Source of the DNA: Actinomadura darangshiensis
Lineage (GTDB): Bacteria > Actinomycetota > Actinomycetes > Streptosporangiales > Streptosporangiaceae
Reading direction: 5' to 3'
NCBI RefSeq assembly: GCF_004349235.1
Contig: NZ_SMKY01000040.1
Location: 1 to 45,522 of the forward strand
Length of the DNA: 45,522 nucleotides
Positions 17,059 through 25,290 of this stretch are shown piece after piece. The position numbers were made by a program, and so were the translations under genes. Within the stretch, counting starts at the first letter, position 1, and every line of letters begins with the position of its first letter. Under the pieces are notes generated by a model. The model was not told the DNA's origin. It made no database searches and saw nothing but the letters and a program-made list of their open reading frames with translations.

Positions 17059-17408
17059 CCCTGCCCCTGGTGGGCGGCGCGCATGGCCTTGGCCGTGGTC
17101 GCGGGGTCGTAGTTCTCCGGGACGCCCTGGAGCAGCACCAGCGTGCCCGGGATGTGGTCGCTGCGCATGCGCATGATCGCCTGGTAGGCGTCGGACGCGT
17201 ACCAGGCGCGGGCCTTGTCGATGTCGGGGAACTGGAGCAGGACGTAGCCGCCGTCCAGCGGGCCCTCGAGCACCTCGGCGGGCGTGTTGTGGACGAGGAA
17301 CCGGCCGCCGAACGGGTCCATGGTGTCCTGGATGCGCTCGATGTAGACGAAGACGTCCTCGTGCAGCGGCGACTGAGGGAACATGTGGGCGAGGGCGTAG
17401 GCGGTCAT
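17055..17408 (-). CDS. DUF1330-like / YCII-like small protein
   Basis: A 117-residue ferredoxin-fold (dimeric alpha-beta barrel) type protein. Seen: MTAYALAHMF, FVYIERIQDTMDPFGGRFLVH, EVLEGPLDGGYVLLQFPDID, ARAWYASDAYQAIMRMRSDH, which follow the DUF1330 pattern (YWV..., GGRYLVRGG, LEFPS-A-WY-SPEYQ). No enzyme activity is established for the family. The ATG at 17408 has AAGGAG 8 bases upstream. A perfect 7-3-7 dyad (17485-17501) lies in its upstream region, suggesting repressor control. The ilvD gene upstream on the same strand ends 95 bases before it. Confidence 0.85.
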   Translation of the reverse strand: MTAYALAHMFPQSPLHEDVFVYIERIQDTMDPFGGRFLVHNTPAEVLEGPLDGGYVLLQFPDIDKARAWYASDAYQAIMRMRSDHIPGTLVLLQGVPENYDPATTAKAMRAAHQGQG

Positions 17409-17484
17409 CAGGAGCTCCTTTGGTGACGGGGCCGGGCTGTTCGCCCGACACCCACCACTCTGCCCGCGATGGGGAACGGCGGCG

Positions 17485-17501
17485 ATTACCCGCCGGGTAA
17501 T
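17485..17501. promoter_or_regulatory. dyad ATTACCCGCCGGGTAAT, candidate operator
   Basis: A perfect 7-3-7 inverted repeat sits two bases after the ilvD stop codon and 77 bases upstream of the DUF1330 gene start on the minus strand. Its AT-rich outer bases stand out in this GC-rich DNA. It reads as a repressor operator; a short terminator of ilvD is less likely because no U tract follows. Confidence 0.5.
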
Positions 17502-17503
17502 GC

Positions 17504-19357
17504 TCAGCCGTCGAGCTGCGAGACGTCCCGGGCGGCGCCCGTGGACGCGGACGTCGCCATCGCCGCGTAGGCGCGCAGGGCGGCGCTCACCGGGCGCTGC
17601 CGGTCGCGGGGCCGGTAGCCGCCGAGGTCGGCGAGCAGCTTCTCCCGGCGGATCTCCAGCTCGTCGGCCGGGACGTCCAGCTCCAGCACCCGGTTCGGGA
17701 TGTCGATCACGACGCGGTCGCCGTCCTCGACGAGGGCGATGATGCCGCCGCCCGCCGCCTCGGGGGAGGCGTGCCCGATGGACAGCCCGGACGTCCCGCC
17801 GGAGAACCGGCCGTCGGTGATCAGCGCGCACGCCTTGCCGAGCCCGCGGCCCTTGAGGAAGCTCGTCGGGTACAGCATCTCCTGCATGCCGGGGCCGCCC
17901 TTCGGGCCCTCGTAGCGGATGACGACGACGTCGCCCTCCTTGACCTTGCCGCCGAGGATGCCCTCGGCCGCCTGGTCCTGGCTTTCGAACACGACGGCGG
18001 GGCCGCTGAACGTCCAGAGCTCCTCCTCGACGCCCGCGGTCTTGACGATCGCGCCATCGGGGGCGATGTTGCCGCGCAGGACGGCGAGTCCGCCGTCGGT
18101 GGTGTAGGCGTGCTCGGCGTCGCGGATGCAGCCCCCGGCGCGGTCGAGGTCGAGGTCCTTCCAGCGGTTGCTCTGGCTGAACGCGGACGTGCTGCGGGCA
18201 CCGCCGGGCGCCGCGTGGAACATTTCGACGGCCGCGGGCAGGACGTCGGGGGACCGGACGTCCCACTTCGCGACCAGGTCGGCGATGGACGAGCTGTGGA
18301 TCGAGTGCGCGTCCGAGTTCAGCAGCCCGGCGCGGTGCAGCTCGCCGAGCAGGGCGGGGATGCCGCCGGCGCGGTGGCAGTCCTCGACGTGGTAGGTGGC
18401 CAGCGTGGGGGCCAGCTTGCAGATGCAGGGGACGCGGCGGGAGACGGCGTCGATGTCGTCGAGGCCGAATTCGACGCCGGCCTCGGTGGCGGCGGCGAGC
18501 AGGTGCAGGATCGTGTTGGTGGAGCCGCCCATGGCGACGTCGAGCACCATCGCGTTCTCGAACGCGTCCCACGTCGCGATGTTCAGCGGCAGGACCGACT
18601 CGTCGTCGCCGTCGTAGTAGCGCTTGGCGATCTCGACGACGGTGCGCCCGGCGTTCTCGTAGAGGTCGCGGCGGGCGGTGTGGGTGGCGAGGACGGTGCC
18701 GTTGCCGGGCAGCGCCAGCCCGATCGCCTCGGTGAGGCAGTTCATCGAGTTGGCGGTGAACATGCCGGAGCAGGACCCGCAGGTCGGGCAGGCGCTCTCC
18801 TCCATCTCGGCGAGCTTGGCGTCGGCGACGGACTCGTCCGCGGAGGCGATCATCGGGTCGATCAGGTCGAGCTTGTTGCCGTCCATGACGCCCTCGACGG
18901 GCTTGCCGGCCTCCATCGGGCCGCCGGAGACGAACACCGTCGGGATGTTGAGCCGCATCGCGGCCAGCAGCATCCCCGGGGTGATCTTGTCGCAGTTGGA
19001 GACGCAGACGAGGGCGTCGGCGCAGTGCGCGTTGACCATGTACTCGACGGCGTCGGCGATCAGCTCGCGGGACGGCAGCGAGTACAGCATGCCGCCGTGG
19101 CCCATCGCGATGCCGTCGTCCACGGCGATCGTGTTGAACTCGCGGGGCACGCCGCCGGCCTCCCGGACGGCGCCGGCGACGACCTTGCCGACCTCGTCGA
19201 GGTGGACGTGGCCGGGCACGAACTGGGTGAAGCTGTTGGCCACCGCGACGATCGGCTTGCCGAAGTCCTCGCGTTCGACGCCGCTGGCGCGCATGAGGGC
19301 GCGGGCGCCCGCCATGTTCCGGCCGTGGGTGACGGTGCGTGACCTGAGCGGTGGCAT
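17504..19357 (-). CDS. ilvD: dihydroxy-acid dehydratase
   Basis: A 617-residue Fe-S dehydratase that converts 2,3-dihydroxy-3-methylbutanoate and its isoleucine-pathway analogue to the 2-oxo acids in valine, leucine and isoleucine synthesis. Seen: [20 protein letters not shown], cluster cysteine motif [44 protein letters not shown], and C-terminal [20 protein letters not shown]. Length equals the long IlvD form (about 616). The other ilv genes are not in the window, so it stands alone. No T-box or leader peptide attenuator was evident in the 170 bases upstream. Confidence 0.97.
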   Translation of the reverse strand: MPPLRSRTVTHGRNMAGARALMRASGVEREDFGKPIVAVANSFTQFVPGHVHLDEVGKVVAGAVREAGGVPREFNTIAVDDGIAMGHGGMLYSLPSRELIADAVEYMVNAHCADALVCVSNCDKITPGMLLAAMRLNIPTVFVSGGPMEAGKPVEGVMDGNKLDLIDPMIASADESVADAKLAEMEESACPTCGSCSGMFTANSMNCLTEAIGLALPGNGTVLATHTARRDLYENAGRTVVEIAKRYYDGDDESVLPLNIATWDAFENAMVLDVAMGGSTNTILHLLAAATEAGVEFGLDDIDAVSRRVPCICKLAPTLATYHVEDCHRAGGIPALLGELHRAGLLNSDAHSIHSSSIADLVAKWDVRSPDVLPAAVEMFHAAPGGARSTSAFSQSNRWKDLDLDRAGGCIRDAEHAYTTDGGLAVLRGNIAPDGAIVKTAGVEEELWTFSGPAVVFESQDQAAEGILGGKVKEGDVVVIRYEGPKGGPGMQEMLYPTSFLKGRGLGKACALITDGRFSGGTSGLSIGHASPEAAGGGIIALVEDGDRVVIDIPNRVLELDVPADELEIRREKLLADLGGYRPRDRQRPVSAALRAYAAMATSASTGAARDVSQLDG

Positions 19358-19534
19358 GGTGGTTCTCCAACCTTGTGACGTACCGGGACGACGGGCCGCG
19401 CAGGGGTCTGGCGTGGGCGGGTCGCGCTGGAAGCTGTGTGTGCAGCGGCGGGTCGCGGCGCTGCCGCCGGCTCAGCGAAGGTCGCGCGCGGGCCGGTCCG
19501 TGACCCCCGATGCTACCAACCTGCGGCGGGCATG

Positions 19535-19562
19535 AAAAAAGCCGGGACGCCGTCGTCCCGGC
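19535..19562 (-). terminator. rho-independent terminator of the NERD gene
   Basis: On the minus strand a perfect 9-bp stem GCCGGGACG / CGTCCCGGC with a 4-nt loop is followed directly by six T residues (AAAAAA at 19535-19540 on the plus strand). It lies about 50 bases after the NERD gene stop and isolates it from ilvD. This is the clearest intrinsic terminator in the window. Confidence 0.88.
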
Positions 19563-19610
19563 TTCGCTGCGGGCGGCGGCCCGCGAAAGAGGGCCGCCTT
19601 CCCGGTCGTC

Positions 19611-20459
19611 CTACTCGGGGTACTTCGGCGGCAGGGCCTTCTCGGCCGCCTGGAAGATGCGCTGGACGTCGCCGTCGGTGAGGATCTTCGGGCGGCGGCG
19701 GAAGTACGAGCGCGCCCGGTTGCCCGCGTAGACGTCCACCTCCCTGACCCGCATGACCTTCCACGGGATGGACGGGCCGTAGATCGCCACGGACGGCTGC
19801 ACCGGCACGTCGAAGCCGACGCGCTCGCCGATGATGCTGCTCGCCATCTGGGCCTCCCAGCGCGCCTCGTCCAGCCGGTCCTTCTTGTTGAAGGGGCCGT
19901 GGAAGAGCTTGAGGTGGGACATGGTGCGCACGGGGAGGCGCTTGTCCCACTTCTCGGAGTCGATGGCGTACACGCCGCTCGGCCCGATCACCAGGTGGTC
20001 GATCCGCCCGTCGCTGACGCCCTCGTCGTCGCGGGGGACCGCCCGCGCGTGCAGCACGAGGTAGCCGTTGCGCTGGAGGGACTTCAGCTGCTTCTCGGTG
20101 CGCCGTTCGGCCGCCGACGACTTCTGCCAGGCGGTGACGGTGGAGCTCCTGCGGTTGCTCCGGACGACGTCGCCGACGACCACGAGGATCGCGGCGGCGA
20201 GGCCGATCCGCCAGCCCGCCGCGAGCGCGAAGGCGGCGCCGGCGACGACGGCCACGCCGATCCGCCACATCCAGCGGCGGTTGCGGGGGTCGTCGAGCAG
20301 CGCCGCGGCGGTGCTCTCCTCGGGGCGGCTCTCCTCGGGGCGCTCCTTCACCGGAGGCTGGTGCTGGTGCTCAATGGTCTCCTCCGACCGCGTCTCCTCC
20401 GATTCGGCCCGGGGCCGTGCCCTGGCTCCTTGCGTGTTGCCCCGCTCCATGATCGCCAT
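19611..20459 (-). CDS. membrane-anchored NERD domain protein
   Basis: A 282-residue protein with an acidic, Glu-rich N-terminus (ESEETRSEET, then KERPEESRPEES), two hydrophobic helices (RIGVAVVAGAAFALAAGW and RIGLAAAILVVVGDVV) and a C-terminal nuclease-related NERD domain: TEKQLKSLQRNGYLVLHARA, DGRIDHLVIGPSGVYAID, then SEKWDKRLPVRT. NERD domains have a restriction-endonuclease-like core with an E/D-x-K site; here the lysine seems shifted (see findings). The start at 20459 is preferred (GGAG 8 bases upstream); ATG 20495 is in frame but its GGAGG is only 3 bases away. A clear terminator follows. Physiological role unknown. Confidence 0.82.
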   Translation of the reverse strand: MAIMERGNTQGARARPRAESEETRSEETIEHQHQPPVKERPEESRPEESTAAALLDDPRNRRWMWRIGVAVVAGAAFALAAGWRIGLAAAILVVVGDVVRSNRRSSTVTAWQKSSAAERRTEKQLKSLQRNGYLVLHARAVPRDDEGVSDGRIDHLVIGPSGVYAIDSEKWDKRLPVRTMSHLKLFHGPFNKKDRLDEARWEAQMASSIIGERVGFDVPVQPSVAIYGPSIPWKVMRVREVDVYAGNRARSYFRRRPKILTDGDVQRIFQAAEKALPPKYPE

Positions 20460-20684
20460 GAGTGACGCTCCGTATTCCTTATCTGTCGGGAGCATGATCC
20501 TCCGTGCGCAGAGTAATCATCGGACCGGTCGGCGACTAGTCATGCCGGGTTAATACTTTTGTCGCCCCTGGGACAGTGACTCACTTACGGCACGGACGGG
20601 TAGGCCGGTACTCATCTCCTTCCACCGCTCTGTTCCTTCTGCCCTCTTTGATGCCCGCGCACACGGCGTCTACCGTTCCGGTTC

Positions 20685-22109
20685 GTGACACAAACCCATG
20701 ACCTCAGCGCCACCCGGATGGCGGCGGCCGTCCGCACCAGGGAAGTATCGCCGGTCGAGCTCGCCGACCATTACCTGGCCCGTATCGAACGGCTCGACGG
20801 GCAGGTCGGCGCCTATGTGACGGTCACCGCCGAGCGCGCCCGCGAGGAGGCGCGGCGCGCCGAGAAGGCGGTGCTGGACGCGGCGGACCCGGCGGAGCTG
20901 CCGCCGCTGCACGGCGTCCCGGTCCCGATCAAGGACCTGAACATGGTGGACGGCGTCCGGATGACCTTCGGGTCGGCCGCCTTCGCCGAGCTGACCGGGT
21001 TCGCCGACGACAACGTGGTGGCGAAGCTGGCGCGGGCGGGCTCGGTGCTGCTCGGCAAGACGTCGACGCCGGAGTTCGGGCTGCCCTGCTACACCGAGGG
21101 CGCCGTGTCGCCCCCCGCCCGGACGCCGTGGGACCCCGCCAGGTCGGCGGGCGGTTCCAGCGGCGGCGCCGCGGCGGCGGTCGCGTCCGGGCTGGCGCCG
21201 GTCGCGCAGGGCAGCGACGGCGGCGGCTCGATCCGGATCCCGAGCAGCGTGTGCGGGCTGTTCGGGATCAAGCCGACCCGCGGCCGGATCTCGCAGGGCC
21301 CGGTCGTCCCGGACCTTTTCGGGCTGTCCACGAACGGGCCGATCGCCCGGACCGTCCGCGACGCCGCCCTCATGCTGGACGTCATGTCCGGCCACATGCC
21401 CGGCGACCTCTACCGGGCGCCGCGCGCCGAAGGGCCGTTCCTCGGCTTCGTCGATCGGCCACCGGGTCGGCTGCGGATCGCGCGGAGCCTCCAGCCGCCC
21501 GTCCCGGACGTCGAGGTCCACCCCGACTGCGTCGCCGCCTACGAGGACGCGACGGCGCTCCTGGAGGAGCTGGGTCACGAGATCGTGGAGCTGCCGCAGG
21601 TGCTCGGGCCCGACCTCGTCCCGCACTTCGCGACGCTGTGGGGCGTGATGGCGACGATGACGCCGGTGCCGGAGGAGAGCGAGCACCTCCTCCAGCCGCT
21701 GACCCGCCATCTGCGCGAGTACGGCAACAGGACGTCGGCGCCGCAGCTGTTCCAGGCGCACGCCGCCCTCCAGGGGGCGTTGCGTGCGGCGTTCCCGGTG
21801 ATGGACGAGTTCGACGCGATCCTGAGCCCGACGCTGGCGATGCCGCCCGTCCCGGTCGGGTACTTCCACGACCGGGAGCCCGCGGACAACTTCCGGGCCC
21901 AGACGCACTTCACCCCGTTCTGCGCGATGTACAACATCACTGGGCAGCCGGCAGTGAACGTTCCTCTGCACTGGAACGAGGATGGCCTGCCCATCGGCGT
22001 CATGCTCGCGGGACGTCTCGGCGGGGAGGGCACGCTCATCTCGCTGTCCGCCCAGCTGGAGGAGGCCCGGCCCTGGATCGGCCGCAAGCCCGCGATCTGG
22101 ACGGCGTGA
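20685..22109 (+). CDS. amidase signature (AS) family amidase
   Basis: A 474-residue amidohydrolase with the Ser-cisSer-Lys triad. Seen: TREVSPVELADHYLARIERL, catalytic lysine in GVPVPIKDLNMVDG, the glycine/serine-rich AGGSSGGAAAAVASG with cis-Ser, and GSDGGGSIRIPSSVCGLFG holding the nucleophile. The C-terminal half contains FDAILSPTLAMPPVPVG and ITGQPAVNVPLHW. GTG is the start. Substrate (aliphatic or aryl amides, or small peptides) is not predictable. A second, different AS amidase is encoded at 38511-39932. GatA is unlikely because no gatC or gatB adjoins. Confidence 0.9.
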   Translation: MTQTHDLSATRMAAAVRTREVSPVELADHYLARIERLDGQVGAYVTVTAERAREEARRAEKAVLDAADPAELPPLHGVPVPIKDLNMVDGVRMTFGSAAFAELTGFADDNVVAKLARAGSVLLGKTSTPEFGLPCYTEGAVSPPARTPWDPARSAGGSSGGAAAAVASGLAPVAQGSDGGGSIRIPSSVCGLFGIKPTRGRISQGPVVPDLFGLSTNGPIARTVRDAALMLDVMSGHMPGDLYRAPRAEGPFLGFVDRPPGRLRIARSLQPPVPDVEVHPDCVAAYEDATALLEELGHEIVELPQVLGPDLVPHFATLWGVMATMTPVPEESEHLLQPLTRHLREYGNRTSAPQLFQAHAALQGALRAAFPVMDEFDAILSPTLAMPPVPVGYFHDREPADNFRAQTHFTPFCAMYNITGQPAVNVPLHWNEDGLPIGVMLAGRLGGEGTLISLSAQLEEARPWIGRKPAIWTA

Positions 22110-22151
22110 CCTGGACGGCGTGACGCCGCCCGCACCGGGCATGGTGCAGGC

Positions 22152-24245
22152 GTGGGTGACGACGAACTGACCAGGCTGGCGGGCCGCCACGGCGTCGCGA
22201 CGCGGTACCAGGACTGGCGCGGGCGGGAGACGGCCGTCTCACCGGACACGCTCGTCGCCGTCCTGGCGGCGCTCGGAGTGGACGCCTCCACCCCGGGCAC
22301 CGTCCAGGCGCAACTCGACCGTCACGAGGAACGCGCCCAGGGGCTGCCACCGGTTGTTGTTGTCCGCCAGGCGGCAGGCGAGACGACCGGCCGCGTCTTC
22401 GCGGCGCTCCGGCAGCACTTGGGCGGGGACGCCGAGGCGGACATCGAGGTCGGCGCGGGCGAGGTCCTGGCATCGCACGACCATCGCCCCGAGCCCGGCT
22501 TCGAACCGCTGGCCGGCCGCGCGGACGTCCCGTCCGGCTGGCACCGCCTGCGCGTGCATCGCGGGCCCCGGACGGAGTACGCGGAGCTGCTCGTGGCCCC
22601 GGCCGCGCTGCGTCCCCCGCCCAGGCTGTGGGGGCTGACGGCGCAGCTGTACTCGGTGCGGTCGAGCGCGTCCTGGGGGCTCGGCGACCTGCGCGACCTG
22701 GCGGATCTCGCGGCATGGGGCGGCACGGCGGCGGGCGCGGGCTTCGTCCTGGTCAACCCGCTGCACGCGACCGAGCCCGTCCCGCCGGTCGGGCCGTCCC
22801 CGTACTCGCCGATGAGCCGCCGCTTCCCCTCGCCGCTCTACCTGCGGATCGAGGACATGCCGGAGTACGCGGAGCTGCCCGCCGACGACCGGGAGCGGCT
22901 CGCGTCGCTCGCGGCCAAGCTCCGCGCGCAGGAAGGACTCCTGGACAGGGACGCCGTGTGGGCGGCCAAGCTGGAGGCCTTCGAGGTGATGTACCGCCAC
23001 CGGCGCGAGCGCGACCCGGATTTCGAGGAGTTCCGCGGGCGCCAGCGGCGGGCGCTCGGGAGCTTCTCCCTGTGGTGTGCGATCAGCGAGGAGCAGGGCA
23101 CCACGGACTGGCGGCGCTGGCCGTCCCACCTGCGGAACGCGCACGACCACGGCGTGGTGGACGCCGCCGGGTACTACCGCCGGGCGGACTTCCACGAATG
23201 GCTCCAGTGGCGGCTGGACGGGCAGTTGTCGGCCGCGCAGCGGGCGGCGCGGGACGCCGGGATGCCGGTCGGGATCGTCCACGACCTGGCGGTCGGGGTC
23301 CCGCACGGCAGCGCCGACACCTGGATGTACGGCTCCGCCTACGCGCCCGGGATGAGCGTCGGCGCGCCCCCGGACGAGTTCAACCAGCGCGGCCAGGACT
23401 GGGGCCAGCAGCCCTGGCGGCCCGGCGCGCTCGCCCTGGACGGCTACCGGCCGTTCCGCGAGATGGCGGCCGCCGCGCTCCGGCACGCCGGCGGCATCCG
23501 CCTGGACCACGCCATGCAGGTCTCGCGCCTCTGGTGGGTGCCGGAGGGCGCGTCCCCGGCCGACGGCACCTACGTCCGCTATGACCGGGACGCCCTGCTC
23601 GGCTGCCTGGCCTGGGAGGCCGAGCGGTTCGGCGCCGTGGTCGTCGGCGAGGACCTCGGCACCGTCGAGCCCGACGTCCGCGAGGCGCTGGCCGACCACG
23701 GCGTCCTCGGCACGTCCCTCCTCTGGTTCGAACGCGACGGTGCGGGACGCCCCAAACCCCCGGCGCAGTGGCGCGAGCTCTCCCTCGCCACCGTCGGCAC
23801 CCACGACATGCCGCCGATCACCGGGTTCGTCCACGGCGACCACATCGACCTCCGCGACCGCCTCGACCTCCTCACCCGGCCGCGCGCCGACGAGGAGGAC
23901 GACCACCGCCGCCAGCTGACCGGCTGGCTGGCCGTCCTCCACGAGGAGGACCTGCTCCCCGTCCCGCCCGGCCAGGTCATGCAGGCGCTGGCGGACGGCT
24001 CCACCGACTACGACGAGCAGATCGTGACCGCACTGCACGACTTCCTGACCCGCACCCCGGCCCGCCTCATCGGCATCTCCCTGGCCGACGCCGTCGGCGA
24101 ACGCCGGACCCAGAACCAGCCCGGCACGACCGACGAATACCCCAACTGGCGCGTCCCCCTGGCCGACGCCGAGGGCCGTCCCGTCCTCCTGGACGACCTG
24201 AAGGCCCAGAACGCGCTCAACCTGTTCAGGCGAGCGTCGATGTGA
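22152..24245 (+). CDS. malQ: 4-alpha-glucanotransferase (amylomaltase, GH77)
   Basis: A 697-residue MalQ that transfers maltodextrin segments between acceptors in glycogen/maltodextrin metabolism. Seen: an N-terminal domain of about 150 residues typical of long bacterial MalQ, LYSVRSSASWGLGDLRDLAD, NPLHATEPVPPVGPSPYSP, nucleophile region IRLDHAMQVSRLWWVPEG, acid-base VVGEDLGTVEPDVREAL, transition-state Asp in VGTHDMPPITGF, and C-terminal GTTDEYPNWRVPL. The GTG start at 22152 gives MGDDELTRLAGRHGV. The 3' end overlaps the convergent hypothetical gene by 20 bases. The GH13 enzyme at 6820-8391 could supply or use the same oligosaccharides. Confidence 0.96.
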   Translation: MGDDELTRLAGRHGVATRYQDWRGRETAVSPDTLVAVLAALGVDASTPGTVQAQLDRHEERAQGLPPVVVVRQAAGETTGRVFAALRQHLGGDAEADIEVGAGEVLASHDHRPEPGFEPLAGRADVPSGWHRLRVHRGPRTEYAELLVAPAALRPPPRLWGLTAQLYSVRSSASWGLGDLRDLADLAAWGGTAAGAGFVLVNPLHATEPVPPVGPSPYSPMSRRFPSPLYLRIEDMPEYAELPADDRERLASLAAKLRAQEGLLDRDAVWAAKLEAFEVMYRHRRERDPDFEEFRGRQRRALGSFSLWCAISEEQGTTDWRRWPSHLRNAHDHGVVDAAGYYRRADFHEWLQWRLDGQLSAAQRAARDAGMPVGIVHDLAVGVPHGSADTWMYGSAYAPGMSVGAPPDEFNQRGQDWGQQPWRPGALALDGYRPFREMAAAALRHAGGIRLDHAMQVSRLWWVPEGASPADGTYVRYDRDALLGCLAWEAERFGAVVVGEDLGTVEPDVREALADHGVLGTSLLWFERDGAGRPKPPAQWRELSLATVGTHDMPPITGFVHGDHIDLRDRLDLLTRPRADEEDDHRRQLTGWLAVLHEEDLLPVPPGQVMQALADGSTDYDEQIVTALHDFLTRTPARLIGISLADAVGERRTQNQPGTTDEYPNWRVPLADAEGRPVLLDDLKAQNALNLFRRASM

Positions 24246-25221
24246 TCCGCTTCGTCACGTCGTGGAGCAGCGTGTCGGGGCGCAGGTCGGTCGCGGCGAT
24301 CACCGAGAACAGCGCGGGCAGGCCCGGCAGCGGGTAGGAGCCGTCGGCGTCCGCCAGGGCCGACTTGCCCAGCGGATGGTGGGCGAGGGACTTGCGGGCC
24401 CGCGTCCAGGCCGTCTGGACCTCCTCCGGGGACGGCACCCCGAAGCCGTGCCCGACCGGCGCAGCGTGCCGCAGCTTCACCAGGGCGCTGTCACTGAAGT
24501 CGGCGGCGAGCCTGCAGCGGTCGCGGAGATCGGCGCGGACGAGGCCGTCCAGGCGGGTCACGACCGTGCAGGGGGTGCGGCAGCGGGCGGCGCAGTCGCC
24601 GAGGGCGGACGCGACCTGGCTGTGCTGCCGGTCGAGGTAGGCGCGCCAGCCGGGCGCCGGCTCCTTGGCGACCCGCAGGGTCCGCTCGCAGGCGGACCGC
24701 TCCGGGCGGGTGTGGTCGCACATGCGGGCCGTACCGGGCTCGACGGGGACGCCGAAGCGGCTGCCCTCGCCGCCCACCGCCGCCGCGATCAGCGCCGGGT
24801 CGCCCGGGTGCCCGAGGACGGGCTCCCACGCGAGCATCGGCAGGTACTCGCTGGCGATGTGGACGGCGGCGACGAGCGCGGCCATGTCCCGCCGGTGCCA
24901 GCGGATCGCGATGACCTCCAGCAGGAGGGAGTAGGCGGGCCGCAGGCTGGCGAGCGCCCCGCGGGGACGTTCCCGGGGCGCCTGCGGCATGCGGCTGGCC
25001 CGCGCCCGGTCCAGCAGGTCCGGCGGGACCTCCCCGACGTCCTCGGGCATGCCGAAGTCCTCGGCGTCGAGGTCGAGGACGCGCTGCCCGAACGCGCACA
25101 GCGCGGCGACCGCGGTGGCCCGGCCGTCCGCGGCCAGGGTGCCCTGCGTGATCAGCGCCTCCAGGTCACCGAACGCGTACCGCCGCGCCAGTGCCGTCAG
25201 AACGTCCCGAGCCGTCTCCAC
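24226..25221 (-). CDS. hypothetical protein with clustered cysteines
   Basis: A 331-residue soluble protein I cannot assign to a family. Seen: helical N-terminus METARDVLTALARRYAFGDL, ALASLRPAYSLLLEVIAIRWHRRDMAAL region, then a central Cys/His-rich stretch with MCDHTRPERSACERTL, the spaced triplet CAARCRTPC (C-x3-C-x3-C) and LRDRCRL, followed by a helical C-terminus ending in SVIAATDLRPDTLLHD. The cysteine pattern would suit a structural metal site. It lies between malQ (convergent, 20-base overlap) and pepN (same strand, ends upstream at 25291), so it could be transcribed with pepN. Confidence 0.7.
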   Translation of the reverse strand: METARDVLTALARRYAFGDLEALITQGTLAADGRATAVAALCAFGQRVLDLDAEDFGMPEDVGEVPPDLLDRARASRMPQAPRERPRGALASLRPAYSLLLEVIAIRWHRRDMAALVAAVHIASEYLPMLAWEPVLGHPGDPALIAAAVGGEGSRFGVPVEPGTARMCDHTRPERSACERTLRVAKEPAPGWRAYLDRQHSQVASALGDCAARCRTPCTVVTRLDGLVRADLRDRCRLAADFSDSALVKLRHAAPVGHGFGVPSPEEVQTAWTRARKSLAHHPLGKSALADADGSYPLPGLPALFSVIAATDLRPDTLLHDVTKRITSTLA

Positions 25222-25290
25222 GCCGTCCCCTCCCCGTGACCATGCAACGATCGCACGGTCACGGGGCCTGTGGACAGTGTCAGGACAGGG

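Noticed and set aside
19358..19534. T-box or attenuator leader for ilvD
   Set aside because: No specifier stem, T-box sequence, leader peptide with branched-chain codons or paired terminator/antiterminator was visible.
20685..22109. Amidase as GatA of the tRNA amidotransferase
   Set aside because: No gatB or gatC is adjacent and the C-terminal half lacks GatA-specific features.
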